NCBI RefSeq assembly: GCF_900067135.1
Contig: NZ_FJUR01000001.1
Span: forward strand, 3,103,501 to 3,167,500
Origin: Rhizobium sp. 9140
GTDB lineage: Bacteria; Pseudomonadota; Alphaproteobacteria; Rhizobiales; Rhizobiaceae
Length of the DNA: 64,000 nucleotides
Direction of reading: 5' to 3'
Shown here: in pieces, positions 50,554-61,269 of the stretch
Layout: every line of letters begins with the position of its first letter
Position numbering within the stretch: the first letter of the stretch is position 1
Translations under genes and position numbers: made by a program
Notes under the pieces: generated by a model
The model's database searches: none
What the model was told of the DNA's origin: nothing
Seen by the model: the letters and a program-made list of their open reading frames with translations, nothing else

Positions 50554-52038
50554 TTACTCCGTCAGTTTTCCGTCGAGATAAAGCTGCAGCGTCTGGCGCG
50601 TGCCCTGCTCCCATAGCGTCTTTAAGGCATGAGTAAAACGTTTGCGGAAAAGTTCGGACTGCGCCACCTCGCCGAAGATGTCGGAAAGCGCCAGAAAAGC
50701 CATCGGATCGTCCTTCGCCTTCACCGCCGCCTCGTGCAGGCGGTCCGCGCTGGCGTCGTTGAAGGTGATGGCGGCGCCGCTGTCCGTCGTGCCGGCGAAG
50801 TAGCGGCACCAGAGAGCGGAGACCAGCGCCAGACCGACAACGTCGAGGCCCTGACGCAGGCGGTCGCCGGTCGAGGGAAGGATGAATTTCGGCTGCCGGT
50901 TCGACCCGTCCTGGGCGAGGCGGGGAATGGTGTCGCCGATCTTCGGGTTGAAGAGACGCGTCTCGACCTGTTTGTAATAGGCCTTGAGATCGGTCTCAGG
51001 CACGGGCGGAACGATCGGAATGATCTCGTCGTGCTCGAGCTTTTCGAGGAAGGCCTGAATGATCGGCTCCTCCATCGCGTCATGCACGAAATGAATGTCG
51101 AGCAGGGCTGCTGGGTAGGCGATGGCCGCATGGCCGCCGTTGAGAATGCGGATTTTCATGAGTTCGTAGGGCGCCACATCGGAGACGAACTGGACGCCGA
51201 CCGCTTCGAGCGCGGGCCGCCCGGCGGGAAAATGGTCCTCCAGCACCCACTGCTTGAATTCCTCGCAGAACACCGGCCAGGCATCGTCGATGCCGTATTC
51301 CTCGGCCGCGATTCCGATCTCGCGCGGGCCGGTTGCCGGCGTGATGCGGTCGACCATGCCGTTCGGGAAGGCGACATTCGCGTCGATCCAGTCGGCGAGT
51401 GCCGTATCCGACAGCCGGGCGAGCCCGGAGACGGCGGCATGCGTGACTTCGCCATTGCCGGGAATGTTGTCGCAGGACATGACCGTGAACGGCTGGATAC
51501 CCTTTTCCTGCCGCGCCTTGAGCCCAGCGATGATGAGGCCGAACACCGTCTTCGGCGCATCCGGGTTTGCGGCATCTGCAGCGATGGCCGGGTGCTGCGG
51601 ATTGAAGTGGCCTGACGCGGGATCGATGAAGTAGCCGCCCTCGGTAATCGTCAGCGAGACGATGCGGATTGCCGGATCGGCGAGCCGTGCAATCGTCTCG
51701 GCGGGATTGCCGGGCGCGAGGTAGTCGATCATCGGCCCGGTCACACGGGCGGCGGACCGGTTGTTGTCCTGCTCGACCACGGTGGTGAGATAATCCTGAC
51801 CGGCCAGCTTCTCGCGCATGGCGGTATCCGACGGCAAGACGCCCGCGCCGACGATCGCCCAGTCGAGATCCCGGCCGGTGTTGAACAGATCGTCCAGATA
51901 GACCGCCTGATGGGCGCGGTGGAAATTGCCGACGCCGAAATGGACGATCCCGGCGCTCAGCGCGGAGCGCTCGAAGGCAGGAACGGTCGCCGTGGCCTTG
52001 ATGGCGTCGAGGTTTGCAAGCGAAAGCTTGTTGGTCAT
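50554..52038 (-). CDS. mtlK: Mannitol 2-dehydrogenase
   Basis: A 494-residue polyol-specific long-chain dehydrogenase. The Rossmann motif is IVHFGVGNFHRAHQAVYLDDL and the catalytic Lys block is LMKIRILNGGHAAIAYPA, with ITEGGYF and SCDNIPGNGEV typical of MtlK. It oxidises D-mannitol to D-fructose (and often arabitol to xylulose) with NAD. The length fits Rhodobacter and Pseudomonas MtlK (about 490). It lies 49 bases after smoS. AAAAGGG stands before the ATG. Confidence 0.95.
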   Translation of the reverse strand: MTNKLSLANLDAIKATATVPAFERSALSAGIVHFGVGNFHRAHQAVYLDDLFNTGRDLDWAIVGAGVLPSDTAMREKLAGQDYLTTVVEQDNNRSAARVTGPMIDYLAPGNPAETIARLADPAIRIVSLTITEGGYFIDPASGHFNPQHPAIAADAANPDAPKTVFGLIIAGLKARQEKGIQPFTVMSCDNIPGNGEVTHAAVSGLARLSDTALADWIDANVAFPNGMVDRITPATGPREIGIAAEEYGIDDAWPVFCEEFKQWVLEDHFPAGRPALEAVGVQFVSDVAPYELMKIRILNGGHAAIAYPAALLDIHFVHDAMEEPIIQAFLEKLEHDEIIPIVPPVPETDLKAYYKQVETRLFNPKIGDTIPRLAQDGSNRQPKFILPSTGDRLRQGLDVVGLALVSALWCRYFAGTTDSGAAITFNDASADRLHEAAVKAKDDPMAFLALSDIFGEVAQSELFRKRFTHALKTLWEQGTRQTLQLYLDGKLTE

Positions 52039-52087
52039 GGTGTTACCCTTTTCGGAAAGCGGCCTGGAGATCGAGCGGGCGTCAGCC

Positions 52088-52857
52088 TCAGCTCATCCAG
52101 TTTCCGCCGTCGACATTGTAGGTCTGGGAGACGATGTAGTCGCTGTCGGAAGAGGCAAGGAACACGGCCATGCCCGTCAGGTCCTGCGCGGTTCCCATGC
52201 GCCCGAAGGGCACTTCCGCGCCGACGAGCTTCTTCTTCTCGCCGAGCGGCCGGTTCTCGTATTTCGCGAACATCGCGTCCACGCCGTCCCAGTGCTCGCC
52301 GTCCACGACGCCGGGGGCGATCGCGTTGACGTTGATCCCGTGCGGAATGAGGTTGAGGCCCGCCGACTGGGTCAGGCTGATGACCGCCGCCTTGGTCGCG
52401 CAATAAACGGCAACCAGCGCTTCGCCGCGCCTTCCGGCCTGGCTCGCCATATTGATGATCTTGCCGCCGCGCCCCTGCGCAATCATCTGTTTGGCCGCCG
52501 CCTGTAGCGTGAACAGCGTGCCGGAAACGTTGATCGCAAACAGCCGGTCGTAGCTCTCGCGGGTAATCTCGGCGATCGGCGCAAGGTCGAACAGAGCCGC
52601 ATTGTTGACGAGGATGTCGAGCCCGCCAGCCTTCTCCACGACGGTTGCGATCGCCGCGTCGATGGAGGCCTGCCGGGTCACGTCCATCTCCACCGGATAG
52701 GCCTGTGGTCCCAGTTCGGCCGCGGTTTCCGTTGCGCGCGCAAGATTGATGTCGGCGATTGCGACGGTTGCGCCCTCCGCAATGTAGGCTTCCGCGAATG
52801 CGCGGCCGATGCCCCGGGCCGAACCCGTGATCAGCGCGCTTTTTCCTTCAAGACGTT

Positions 52858-52861
<4 letters not shown>
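52088..52861 (-). CDS. smoS: Sorbitol dehydrogenase, SDR family
   Basis: A 257-residue classical SDR: cofactor motif [15 protein letters not shown], active-site Ser in MASQAGR, and YCATKAAV. The C-terminal [24 protein letters not shown] matches SmoS/PolS, which oxidise D-sorbitol to D-fructose and galactitol to tagatose. It overlaps smoK by four bases and precedes mtlK. Confidence 0.93.
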
Positions 52862-53859
<998 letters not shown>

Positions 53860-53905
53860 GGTGCGCGCTCCCGCTCGTCTTGTCGTTATATCTTTTATTG
53901 ATCTG

Positions 53906-54730
53906 CTACTTCACGGCGCCGAAGGTCAGGCCGCGCACAAGCTGCTTCTGGCTGAACCAGCCCATGATCAGGATCGGCGCGATGGCAAGCGTCGAGGCTG
54001 CCGAAAGCTTTGCCCAGAACAGGCCCTGAGGCGACGAGAACGAGGCGATGAAGGCCGTCAGCGGTGCCGCGTTCGTGGTCGTCAGGCGGATCGTCCAGAA
54101 GGCTTCGTTCCAGGCGAGGATGATGTTGAGCAGCATGGTGGAGGCAATGCCCGGCACCGCCATCGGCGTCAGCACGTAGGCGATCTCGCCCCAGAGCGAG
54201 GCGCCGTCCATGCGGGCGGCTTCGAGGATCTCGCCCGGAATTTCCCGGAAGTAGGTATAGAGCATCCAGACGACGATCGGCAGGTTGATCATGGTCAGCA
54301 TGACGGTCAGGCCGAACCGGCTGTCGAGCAGGCCGAAATCGCGGAACAGAAGGTAGATTGGCACCATGACGGCGGCAGCCGGCATCATCTTGGTGGAGAG
54401 CATCCACATGAGGATGTCCTTGGTGCGCGGCGTCGGCGAGAAGGCCATCGCCCAGGCGGCGGGGACCGAGATCAGCAGCGCCAGAAACGTCGAGCCGACC
54501 GAGATGATCACCGAGTTCAGGAAGAACTTGAAGTAGTTGCTCTGCGCCTGCACGGCCGCGTAGCTCTCCACGGTCCCCGACGGGATCAGGTTGAAACCCT
54601 GGATCGCCTCGGTCTCGGATTTGAACGAGGTGATGATCGTGTAGAGGATCGGGAAGAAGATCACTAGCGCCACGATCCAGGCGAGCACGGTGAAGAAGAC
54701 GGTCCTGCGGGTGGATACGGCGCGTGCCAT
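53906..54730 (-). CDS. smoG: Sorbitol/mannitol ABC permease SmoG
   Basis: A 274-residue MalG-type permease with six spans and the EAA loop [29 protein letters not shown] (key residues E-A-A-x-x-D-G). The start ATG at 54730 ([13 protein letters not shown]) is preferred over 54766, which overlaps smoF. It lies 13 bases after smoF. Confidence 0.93.
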   Translation of the reverse strand: MARAVSTRRTVFFTVLAWIVALVIFFPILYTIITSFKSETEAIQGFNLIPSGTVESYAAVQAQSNYFKFFLNSVIISVGSTFLALLISVPAAWAMAFSPTPRTKDILMWMLSTKMMPAAAVMVPIYLLFRDFGLLDSRFGLTVMLTMINLPIVVWMLYTYFREIPGEILEAARMDGASLWGEIAYVLTPMAVPGIASTMLLNIILAWNEAFWTIRLTTTNAAPLTAFIASFSSPQGLFWAKLSAASTLAIAPILIMGWFSQKQLVRGLTFGAVK

Positions 54731-54743
54731 GGTCTTGATCTCC

Positions 54744-55616
54744 CTACTTGTCGAGGTTCTTGCCAACGGCGCGCATCAGGAAGAAGGCGACGATGTTGGC
54801 GAGGATTACGGCGATGATGCCCCCGGCGGATGCGCCGCCGACGTCGTAGCCGAGAAGGGCCGTGCGATAGATCAGGAACGGCAGGTTGGTCGAGGCATAG
54901 CCCGGTCCGCCATTGGTGGTGACGAGGATTTCCGCATAGACGCCGAGCAGGAAGATCGTCTGGATGAGAATGACGACGGTGATCGAGCGGGCGAGATGCG
55001 GCACGGTGAGATAGATGAACCGGTTGAAGAAGTTCGCCCCGTCCATCTCGGCTGCCTCCTTCTGCTCGCCGTCGAGCGATTGCAGGGCGGTGAGCAGGAT
55101 GAGCGTCGCAAACGGCAGCCACTGCCAGGCGACGATGATGATGATCGAGAACAGCGGATATTGCCCGAACCAGTCGACAGGCTGCACGCCGAAGAACCGG
55201 CTGATATCGGCAAACACCCCGTATTGCGGGTGCATGATCATGTTCTTCCAGACGAGTGCGGCCACCGGCGGCATGACGAAGAACGGGGAGATGACGAGGA
55301 TGCGCACGATCCCCTGCCCCCAGACCGGCTGGTCCAGCATCAGCGCGATGGCGATGCCGCCGATGACGGTGATGGCGAGCACGCCGACGACGATGATCAA
55401 CGTATTCCAGATCGACTGGAAGAAGGCGGGATCGCTGTAAAAATACTGATAGTTGAACAGGCCGGCGAAACTGACATTGCCCGGATTGAGCAGATTGTAG
55501 TTCTGGAACGAGAACCAGAGCGTCATTGCCAGCGGCACGATCATCCAGATCAGCAGCAGCCCGACGGACGGCGCCATCATGATCCGGGCAAGGCCTCGGG
55601 TATTCTGCGTTGCCAT
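54744..55616 (-). CDS. smoF: Sorbitol/mannitol ABC permease SmoF
   Basis: A 290-residue MalF-type permease. Six spans are visible; the EAA loop is LQSLDGEQKEAAEMDGANFFNRFIYLTVP. AGGGAGGG stands directly before the ATG at 55616. It pairs with SmoG and is separated from smoE by 271 bases that hold a large palindromic repeat. Confidence 0.94.
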   Translation of the reverse strand: MATQNTRGLARIMMAPSVGLLLIWMIVPLAMTLWFSFQNYNLLNPGNVSFAGLFNYQYFYSDPAFFQSIWNTLIIVVGVLAITVIGGIAIALMLDQPVWGQGIVRILVISPFFVMPPVAALVWKNMIMHPQYGVFADISRFFGVQPVDWFGQYPLFSIIIIVAWQWLPFATLILLTALQSLDGEQKEAAEMDGANFFNRFIYLTVPHLARSITVVILIQTIFLLGVYAEILVTTNGGPGYASTNLPFLIYRTALLGYDVGGASAGGIIAVILANIVAFFLMRAVGKNLDK

Positions 55617-55722
55617 GGATAGACCCTCCCTCTGGTGTCGCCGGCTCTGACTTCCTCGACCATGGAAGGGGCGGCTTGTTGTTGTGTGGGTTGTTTGTCG
55701 GTCTCGGGCGGCGTGCGGGTCG

Positions 55723-55839
55723 GCCCCTCATCCGCCTGCCGGCACCTTCTCCCCGCTTTGGCGGGGCGAAGGGCACTCGGAGTTACCGTGTGGCACGTCC
55801 CCTCTCCCCGCGAGCGGGGAGAGGGCTAGGGTGAGGGGC
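55723..55839. repeat. REP-like intergenic element between smoE and smoF
   Basis: The element starts GCCCCTCATCCGCCTGCCGG and ends GGTGAGGGGC, so the ends are inverted repeats. Inside are two strong hairpins: CCTTCTCCCCGC/GCGGGGCGAAGG (55745-55772) and CCCTCTCCCCGC/GCGGGGAGAGGG (55800-55825). I recognise this form as a dispersed repeat of rhizobial and related genomes. It lies inside the smo operon. Confidence 0.8.
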
Positions 55840-55887
55840 AACCACGCATCACGCGTGACGGACAACCCCACCCATCGAGCTACGAGT

Positions 55888-57210
55888 TTACTTGATATAC
55901 CCGCCGCGCGTCATTTCACGTGTCGCTGCCGTCTGGGCCTGCGCCAGTGCATCGTCGACAGACATCTGTCCGGCAAGGGCTGCCGAGAACAGCTGGCCGA
56001 CCGTCGTACCGAGGCTCTGGAACTCCGGGATGGCCACGAACTGGACACCGACGTAGGGAACGGGCTTGGTCGAAGGGTTCTTCGGGTCGGCCGCGTTGAT
56101 GCTCTCGAGCGTCATCTTGGCGAAGGGTGCCGCCTTCTGGTACTCGGCGTTCTGGTAGAGCGAGGTGCGCGTGCCCGGGGGAACGTTGGCCCAGCCTTCC
56201 TTCTGCGCGACGAGGTCGAGATAGTGCTTGCTGGTCGCCCAGGAAACGAACTTCTCGGCCGCTTCGGCCTTCTGCGTGCCGGCGGGGATGGCGAGGTTCC
56301 AGGCCCAGAGCCAGTTGCCGCGCTTGCCGAGGCCCGTGTCGGGCGCCAGTGCGAAGCCGACCTTGTCGGCAACGGTAGAGTCCTTCGGGTTGGTCACGAA
56401 GGATGCCGCCACCGTGGCGTCGATCCACATGCCGCACTTGCCCTGCTGGAAGAGCGCCAGGTTCTCGTTGAAGCCGTTGGACGAGGCGCCCTGCGGGCCG
56501 GCATCGTTCATCAGCTTGACGTACATGTCGAGCGTGTTCTTCCACTCCGGCTGGTCGAACTGCGGCTTCCAGTTCTCGTCGAACCAGCGTGCGCCGAAGG
56601 CGTTCGACGTGGCCGTCAGGAACGCCATGTTCTCGCCCCAGCCGGCCTTGCCGCGAAGGCAGATGCCGTTGATGCCGTTGGCACGGTCGGTCATCTTGCG
56701 CGCCGCGTCGTTGATGAAGTCCCAGGTCGGCGCGTCGGGCATGGTCAGCCCCGCCTTCTCGATGAGGTCCTTGCGGTACATCACCATGGAGCTTTCACCG
56801 TAGAACGGTGCGGCATAGAGCTTGCCGTCGGCCGTCAGGCCCGAGCGGATGGCCGGCAGCAGGTCGTCGACATCGTAGTCGGCACCGAGGTTGTCGAGCG
56901 GCAGAAGCCAGTTCTGCTTGGCCCAGATCGGAACCTCGTAGGTGCCGATGGTCAGCACGTCGTACTGGCCACCCTTCGTGGCGATGTCTGTGGTGACGCG
57001 TTCACGCAAGACGTTCTCTTCCAGCGTCACCCATTCGAGCTGGATGTCGGGATTGGCCTTGGTGAAATCGTCGGTGAGAGTCTGCATCCGGACCATGTCG
57101 CCATTGTTCACCGTCGCGATGGTGAGGGTCTCGGCCTGGGCCAGACCGCCGGAAACGGCTGCAATGACGAGTGCCGAGCATGCGCCCAGCAGAGATGTCT
57201 TCAAATTCAT
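55888..57210 (-). CDS. smoE: Sorbitol/mannitol-binding periplasmic protein SmoE
   Basis: A 440-residue extracellular solute-binding protein, family 1. The signal peptide is at about residues 1-27 (MNLKTSLLGACSALVIAAVSG, cleavage after AQA), then ETLTIATVNNGDMVRMQTL. The ligand-facing family pieces GESSMVMYRKDLIEKAGL and NLAIPAGTQKAEAAEKFVSW fit the polyol group. It captures sorbitol and mannitol for SmoFGK. The ATG at 57210 has GGAAG upstream. It is the first gene of the operon, and an operator-like palindrome lies just upstream. Confidence 0.93.
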   Translation of the reverse strand: MNLKTSLLGACSALVIAAVSGGLAQAETLTIATVNNGDMVRMQTLTDDFTKANPDIQLEWVTLEENVLRERVTTDIATKGGQYDVLTIGTYEVPIWAKQNWLLPLDNLGADYDVDDLLPAIRSGLTADGKLYAAPFYGESSMVMYRKDLIEKAGLTMPDAPTWDFINDAARKMTDRANGINGICLRGKAGWGENMAFLTATSNAFGARWFDENWKPQFDQPEWKNTLDMYVKLMNDAGPQGASSNGFNENLALFQQGKCGMWIDATVAASFVTNPKDSTVADKVGFALAPDTGLGKRGNWLWAWNLAIPAGTQKAEAAEKFVSWATSKHYLDLVAQKEGWANVPPGTRTSLYQNAEYQKAAPFAKMTLESINAADPKNPSTKPVPYVGVQFVAIPEFQSLGTTVGQLFSAALAGQMSVDDALAQAQTAATREMTRGGYIK

Positions 57211-57230
57211 GATCTTCCTCCCAGAAGAGT

Positions 57231-57267
57231 AATGAGCATTTGCCTCGCTCACGGGCAATTACTCATT
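57231..57267. promoter_or_regulatory. Operator-like inverted repeat upstream of smoE
   Basis: AATGAGCATTTGCC and GGCAATTACTCATT are 14-base half-sites, identical at 12 positions after reversal, 9 bases apart. The repeat begins 21 bases before the smoE ATG, so it should overlap the promoter or leader. The adjacent SorC-type regulator is the likely binder. Confidence 0.6.
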
Positions 57268-57359
57268 TTCTGGGCCGCCTTGTCAATCGCATTCCATGCT
57301 GCGATGCCGAACACATCGGTAAGCCATCGGAAAAATTGACAATTTTTTGACATATTTGC

Positions 57360-58313
57360 TCAGGGGGCGAGCAGATATTCAGCCGTATCCTCGTCAGTGA
57401 TAACACCGTTGATGAGTCCGCCACGCAGGGCGGCGCGCAGAGCGAGGTGCTTTCGACGGCCTTTCGCCATGCCGATCAGTGTCGATGTTTCGCGCGAGGG
57501 CAAGGGCACGCTAGCCACCCGATTGTTGATGTCGCCCGCGATGAGCTGCCCATGACCATCGAACATCCAGCCGCAGATCTCGCCGGCGGCCCCCTGCTCC
57601 ACCAGTTGCGCCATCTCGTCGCGCGACAGGAAGCCATCCTGGCAGAGCGGCGCATCCGTCCCCACTTCACCGACACCGACGAAGGCGATATTGGCCTGCG
57701 TTCCGAGGCTGAGGGCAGACTGCACGAGGATCTGCTTGTGCAGCACCTCGCGCTCTTCGGCCGAGGACACGATGACCGGCAGGGGCATGGGAAAATGCCG
57801 TGCCTTCACAGCGTCGGCCATGGAAAAGATGACGTTGTAATAGGCCGCAGAACCATCGACGCCGATATTGCCGGTGAGCGAGACGATGCGATGCTGCGGG
57901 CAGTCCATGGCCGGCAGCTGGTCGATCGCCGCCTTCAGCGTCCGTCCCGTGCCGATCGCCATGATGATCGGATCGCTCGATTTCAGCCAGCGTTCGATCT
58001 CGGCCGCACCTGCTTCGGCAATGCCGACCGTGGTGGATGACGACGTCGGATCGCTCGGAACCACCTCTGCCTGCCGCAGATCGTAACGCTCTTTCAGCCG
58101 AAGCCCGAGTTCCATGCAGGCGGCGATCGGGTGGTCGAGCCGGACCTTGATCAGCCGTTCGGCCATGGCGAGCGACACGAGGCGCTGCGCGGATTGGCGC
58201 GAGATGCCCATCTGCCCGGCAATCTCGTCCTGCGTCCGTCCCGCGACGTAGTAAAGCCAGCCGGCGCGTGCCGCATCGTCGAGCCGTGCATTCGCTTCCG
58301 GTCTGCGTGCCAT
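57360..58313 (-). CDS. SorC/DeoR-family sugar-binding regulator (SmoC-like)
   Basis: A 317-residue regulator: N-terminal helix-turn-helix (DEIAGQMGISRQSAQRLVSLA, about residues 27-47) and a C-terminal phosphosugar-binding domain (SDPIIMAIGTGRTLKAAI, SLTGNIGVDGSAAYYN, FVGVGEVGTDAPL). SorC-type regulators sense sugar phosphates from the pathway they control. It lies 149 bases upstream of smoE on the same strand and probably governs that operon. The ATG at 58313 after GGGAGAGG is chosen over an upstream in-frame ATG at 58418. Confidence 0.88.
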   Translation of the reverse strand: MARRPEANARLDDAARAGWLYYVAGRTQDEIAGQMGISRQSAQRLVSLAMAERLIKVRLDHPIAACMELGLRLKERYDLRQAEVVPSDPTSSSTTVGIAEAGAAEIERWLKSSDPIIMAIGTGRTLKAAIDQLPAMDCPQHRIVSLTGNIGVDGSAAYYNVIFSMADAVKARHFPMPLPVIVSSAEEREVLHKQILVQSALSLGTQANIAFVGVGEVGTDAPLCQDGFLSRDEMAQLVEQGAAGEICGWMFDGHGQLIAGDINNRVASVPLPSRETSTLIGMAKGRRKHLALRAALRGGLINGVITDEDTAEYLLAP

Positions 58314-58491
58314 TCCATGCCTCTCCCAAGGTCCAGCGGGAACCCGAAGTGCTGACACCTTTTGGCCAGACCTGTCAATCGACCCGCCGCCGCATGGAAA
58401 GACGAAAGAGTGCGCCAAAATTTTACCTTTTGATCAAGAAATTTTCCATGTTAGCCTCTGCTGATCGTGCGGTTGCCATTGGGAGGAAAAC

Positions 58492-59856
58492 ATGGGAACG
58501 ACGGACTCCGGAATGATCGGCGGGCGGCTGACGCCCGGTCAATACGAGGTAAACTTTGCGGATCTGCATCCGCGCCTGGACGAGCACGAGGCGCTCGTTG
58601 CATCCGATCGCTGCTACTTCTGCTACGACGCGCCGTGCATGACGGCCTGTCCCACCTCCATCGACATCCCCCTTTTCATCCGCCAGATCGCGACTGGTAA
58701 TCCGATCGGCTCGGCCAAGACGATTTTCGATCAGAACATCCTCGGTGGCATGTGCGCGCGGGTCTGTCCCACCGAAACGCTGTGCGAGGAGGCCTGCGTC
58801 CGCATGGAGGCGGAGGGCCGCCCGGTCGCCATCGGCCGGCTCCAGCGCTTTGCCACCGACATCGCCATGGCGGAAGGCCGGCAGTTCTATGAACGCGCAC
58901 CGTCCACCGGCAAGACCGTGGCCGTCGTCGGCGCGGGACCGGCGGGCCTAGCCTGCGCTCACCGGCTCGCCGTCAACGGCCATGATGTCGTGATCTACGA
59001 CGCCCGCGAGAAGGCCGGCGGTCTGAACGAATACGGCATTGCCACCTACAAGGCGACGGACGACTTCGCGCAGAGGGAAGTCGACTATGTGCTCGCCATC
59101 GGCGGCATCGAGATTCGCAATCGCCAAATGCTCGGCCGGGACATCAAACTCGCCGATCTCCTCTCACGCCACGATGCCGTCTTTCTCGGCATGGGCCTGA
59201 CCGGCGTTAACGCCCTGCGCACGGAAGGCGAAGCGGCCGAAGGCGTTGAGGATGCGATCGATTTCATTGCGGCCCTGCGCCAATCCCCCGGCAAGACAGA
59301 CATCCCCGTCGGCCGGCGCGTCGTGGTCATCGGCGGCGGCATGACCGCGATCGATGCGGCGGTGCAGGCGAAGCTTCTGGGTGCCGAGGAAGTCACCATC
59401 TGCTACCGCCGCGGACGCGAGCACATGAATGCCTCCGCCTATGAGCAGGATCTCGCCACGTCGCGCGGCGTCACCATTCGCCACTGGCTGCAGCCAAGAC
59501 GCATCCTTGCGCGGGACGACGGCAATGTCGTCGGGATCGAGCTGGACTATACATCGGATGTGGACGGACGGCTGGTTGCCACCGGCGAGACCGGCATTCT
59601 CGCAGCCGACCATATTCTCAAGGCCATCGGCCAGATCCTCGAGGCCGACGCGCTCGGCATCGTGGCGCTCCAGTCCGGTCGTATTGTCGTGGATGAGGAG
59701 GGGCGAACCTCGCTCGACCGCGTCTGGGCCGGCGGGGACTGTCGTCTCGGCGGCGAGGACCTCACTGTATCAGCCGTCGCCCAGGGCCGCGACGCCGCTC
59801 AATCGATCCACCGCGCGCTGATGGCCGAGCGCCAGCCGGCGGTGGCCGTTGCCTGA
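58492..59856 (+). CDS. preT: NAD-dependent dihydropyrimidine dehydrogenase subunit PreT
   Basis: A 454-residue flavoprotein. N-terminal iron-sulfur cysteines (CYFCYDAPCMTACPTSIDIP and CARVCPTETLCEEAC) are followed by an FAD motif VVGAGPAGLACAHRL and an NAD motif VVIGGGMTAIDAAVQ. It passes electrons between NAD and the PreA subunit, which reduces uracil and thymine. GGGAGG precedes the ATG. The AT-rich segment 58420-58450 ahead of it holds a TTGATCAA dyad that may be a regulator site. Confidence 0.93.
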   Translation: MGTTDSGMIGGRLTPGQYEVNFADLHPRLDEHEALVASDRCYFCYDAPCMTACPTSIDIPLFIRQIATGNPIGSAKTIFDQNILGGMCARVCPTETLCEEACVRMEAEGRPVAIGRLQRFATDIAMAEGRQFYERAPSTGKTVAVVGAGPAGLACAHRLAVNGHDVVIYDAREKAGGLNEYGIATYKATDDFAQREVDYVLAIGGIEIRNRQMLGRDIKLADLLSRHDAVFLGMGLTGVNALRTEGEAAEGVEDAIDFIAALRQSPGKTDIPVGRRVVVIGGGMTAIDAAVQAKLLGAEEVTICYRRGREHMNASAYEQDLATSRGVTIRHWLQPRRILARDDGNVVGIELDYTSDVDGRLVATGETGILAADHILKAIGQILEADALGIVALQSGRIVVDEEGRTSLDRVWAGGDCRLGGEDLTVSAVAQGRDAAQSIHRALMAERQPAVAVA

Positions 59857-59868
59857 GGGAGATGAACC

Positions 59869-61182
59869 ATGGCTGATCTGCGCAACACTTTCGTCGGCAT
59901 CAAATCCCCCAACCCGTTCTGGCTCGCCTCGGCCCCGCCGACCGACAAGGCCTACAATGTCGAGCGGGCCTTCAAGGCCGGCTGGGGCGGCGTCGTCTGG
60001 AAAACGCTTGGCGAGGACGGGCCTCCGGTCGTCAACGTCAACGGTCCGCGCTACGGCGCGATCTGGGGCGCCGACCGGCGGCTCCTCGGCCTCAACAACA
60101 TCGAACTGATCACCGATCGCGACCTCTACACCAACCTGCGGGAAATGAAGCAGGTCAAGATGAACTGGCCCGACCGCGCCCTGATCGCCTCGATCATGGT
60201 GCCTTGCGAGGAGGAAAGCTGGAAGGCGATCCTGCCGCTGGTGGAGGAGACCGGCGCCGATGGCATCGAGCTGAATTTCGGCTGTCCGCATGGCATGTCG
60301 GAGCGCGGCATGGGTGCGGCCGTCGGTCAGGTGCCCGCCTATATCGAGATGGTGGTGCGCTGGTGCAAGCAGTACACCCGCATGCCGGTGATCACCAAGC
60401 TGACGCCTAATATCACCGATATCCGCCACCCGGCCCGCGCGGCAAAGGCCGGAGGCACCGATGCCGTGTCGCTGATCAACACGATCAACTCGATCACCTC
60501 CGTCAACCTCGACACATTCGCGCCAGAACCCTCCATCGACGGCAAGGGCAGCCATGGCGGCTATTGCGGCCCGGCGGTCAAGCCGATCGCGCTCAATATG
60601 GTGGCCGAGATCGCCCGCGATCCGGAAACACAGGGGCTGCCGATCTCCGGCATCGGGGGCATCACCACATGGCGCGACGCGGCGGAGTTTCTCGTGCTTG
60701 GTGCCGGCAACGTGCAGGTCTGCACCGCCGCCATGACCTACGGATTCAAGATCGTCCAGGAGATGATCACAGGGCTTTCGACATGGATGGACGCCAAGGG
60801 CCACCGGTCGCTCGACGACATCACCGGCCGGGCGATCCCCAACGTGTCGGACTGGCAGTATCTCAACCTCAACTATGTCGCCAAGGCCCGGATCGATCAG
60901 GATGCCTGCATCAAATGCGGCCGCTGCCACATTGCCTGCGAGGACACCTCGCATCAGGCGATCACGCAGTCTGTCGATGGCGTCAGGCATTTCGAAGTGA
61001 TGGAGGACGAGTGCGTCGGCTGCAATCTCTGCGTCAACGTCTGTCCCGTGCAGGACTGCATCACCATGGTCGCCCTGCCCCCGGGCACCCTTGACGAGCG
61101 CACCGGTAAAGTGGTCGTTTCCGCCTATGCGAACTGGACCACGCACCCGAACAACCCGATGTCACGGCAGGCGGCGGAGTAG
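59869..61182 (+). CDS. preA: NAD-dependent dihydropyrimidine dehydrogenase subunit PreA
   Basis: A 437-residue protein with an FMN-binding TIM barrel (NPFWLASAPPTDKAYNVERAF, ELNFGCPHGMSERGMGAA with the active-site Cys region, and GIGGITTWRDAAEF) and a C-terminal ferredoxin with two clusters (CIKCGRCHIAC and CVGCNLCVNVCPVQDC). It reduces uracil and thymine to dihydro forms in pyrimidine catabolism. GGGAG precedes the ATG, 12 bases after preT. No hydantoinase or ureidopropionase gene follows; a convergent gene does. Confidence 0.94.
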   Translation: MADLRNTFVGIKSPNPFWLASAPPTDKAYNVERAFKAGWGGVVWKTLGEDGPPVVNVNGPRYGAIWGADRRLLGLNNIELITDRDLYTNLREMKQVKMNWPDRALIASIMVPCEEESWKAILPLVEETGADGIELNFGCPHGMSERGMGAAVGQVPAYIEMVVRWCKQYTRMPVITKLTPNITDIRHPARAAKAGGTDAVSLINTINSITSVNLDTFAPEPSIDGKGSHGGYCGPAVKPIALNMVAEIARDPETQGLPISGIGGITTWRDAAEFLVLGAGNVQVCTAAMTYGFKIVQEMITGLSTWMDAKGHRSLDDITGRAIPNVSDWQYLNLNYVAKARIDQDACIKCGRCHIACEDTSHQAITQSVDGVRHFEVMEDECVGCNLCVNVCPVQDCITMVALPPGTLDERTGKVVVSAYANWTTHPNNPMSRQAAE

Positions 61183-61193
61183 CGGATGAAGCA

Positions 61194-61220
61194 GAGCATG
61201 GCGAACGGATCGCCATGCTC
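61194..61220. terminator. Hairpin between convergent preA and malate:quinone oxidoreductase genes
   Basis: GAGCATGGCGA and TCGCCATGCTC form a perfect 11-bp stem with a 5-base loop. There is no T-tract on either strand, so it may be a processing or Rho-linked end. Confidence 0.5.
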
Positions 61221-61269
61221 CCCTGATGACCTGCTGCGAACGACGCTGGCAGGGAGAACGTCGCTAGAC

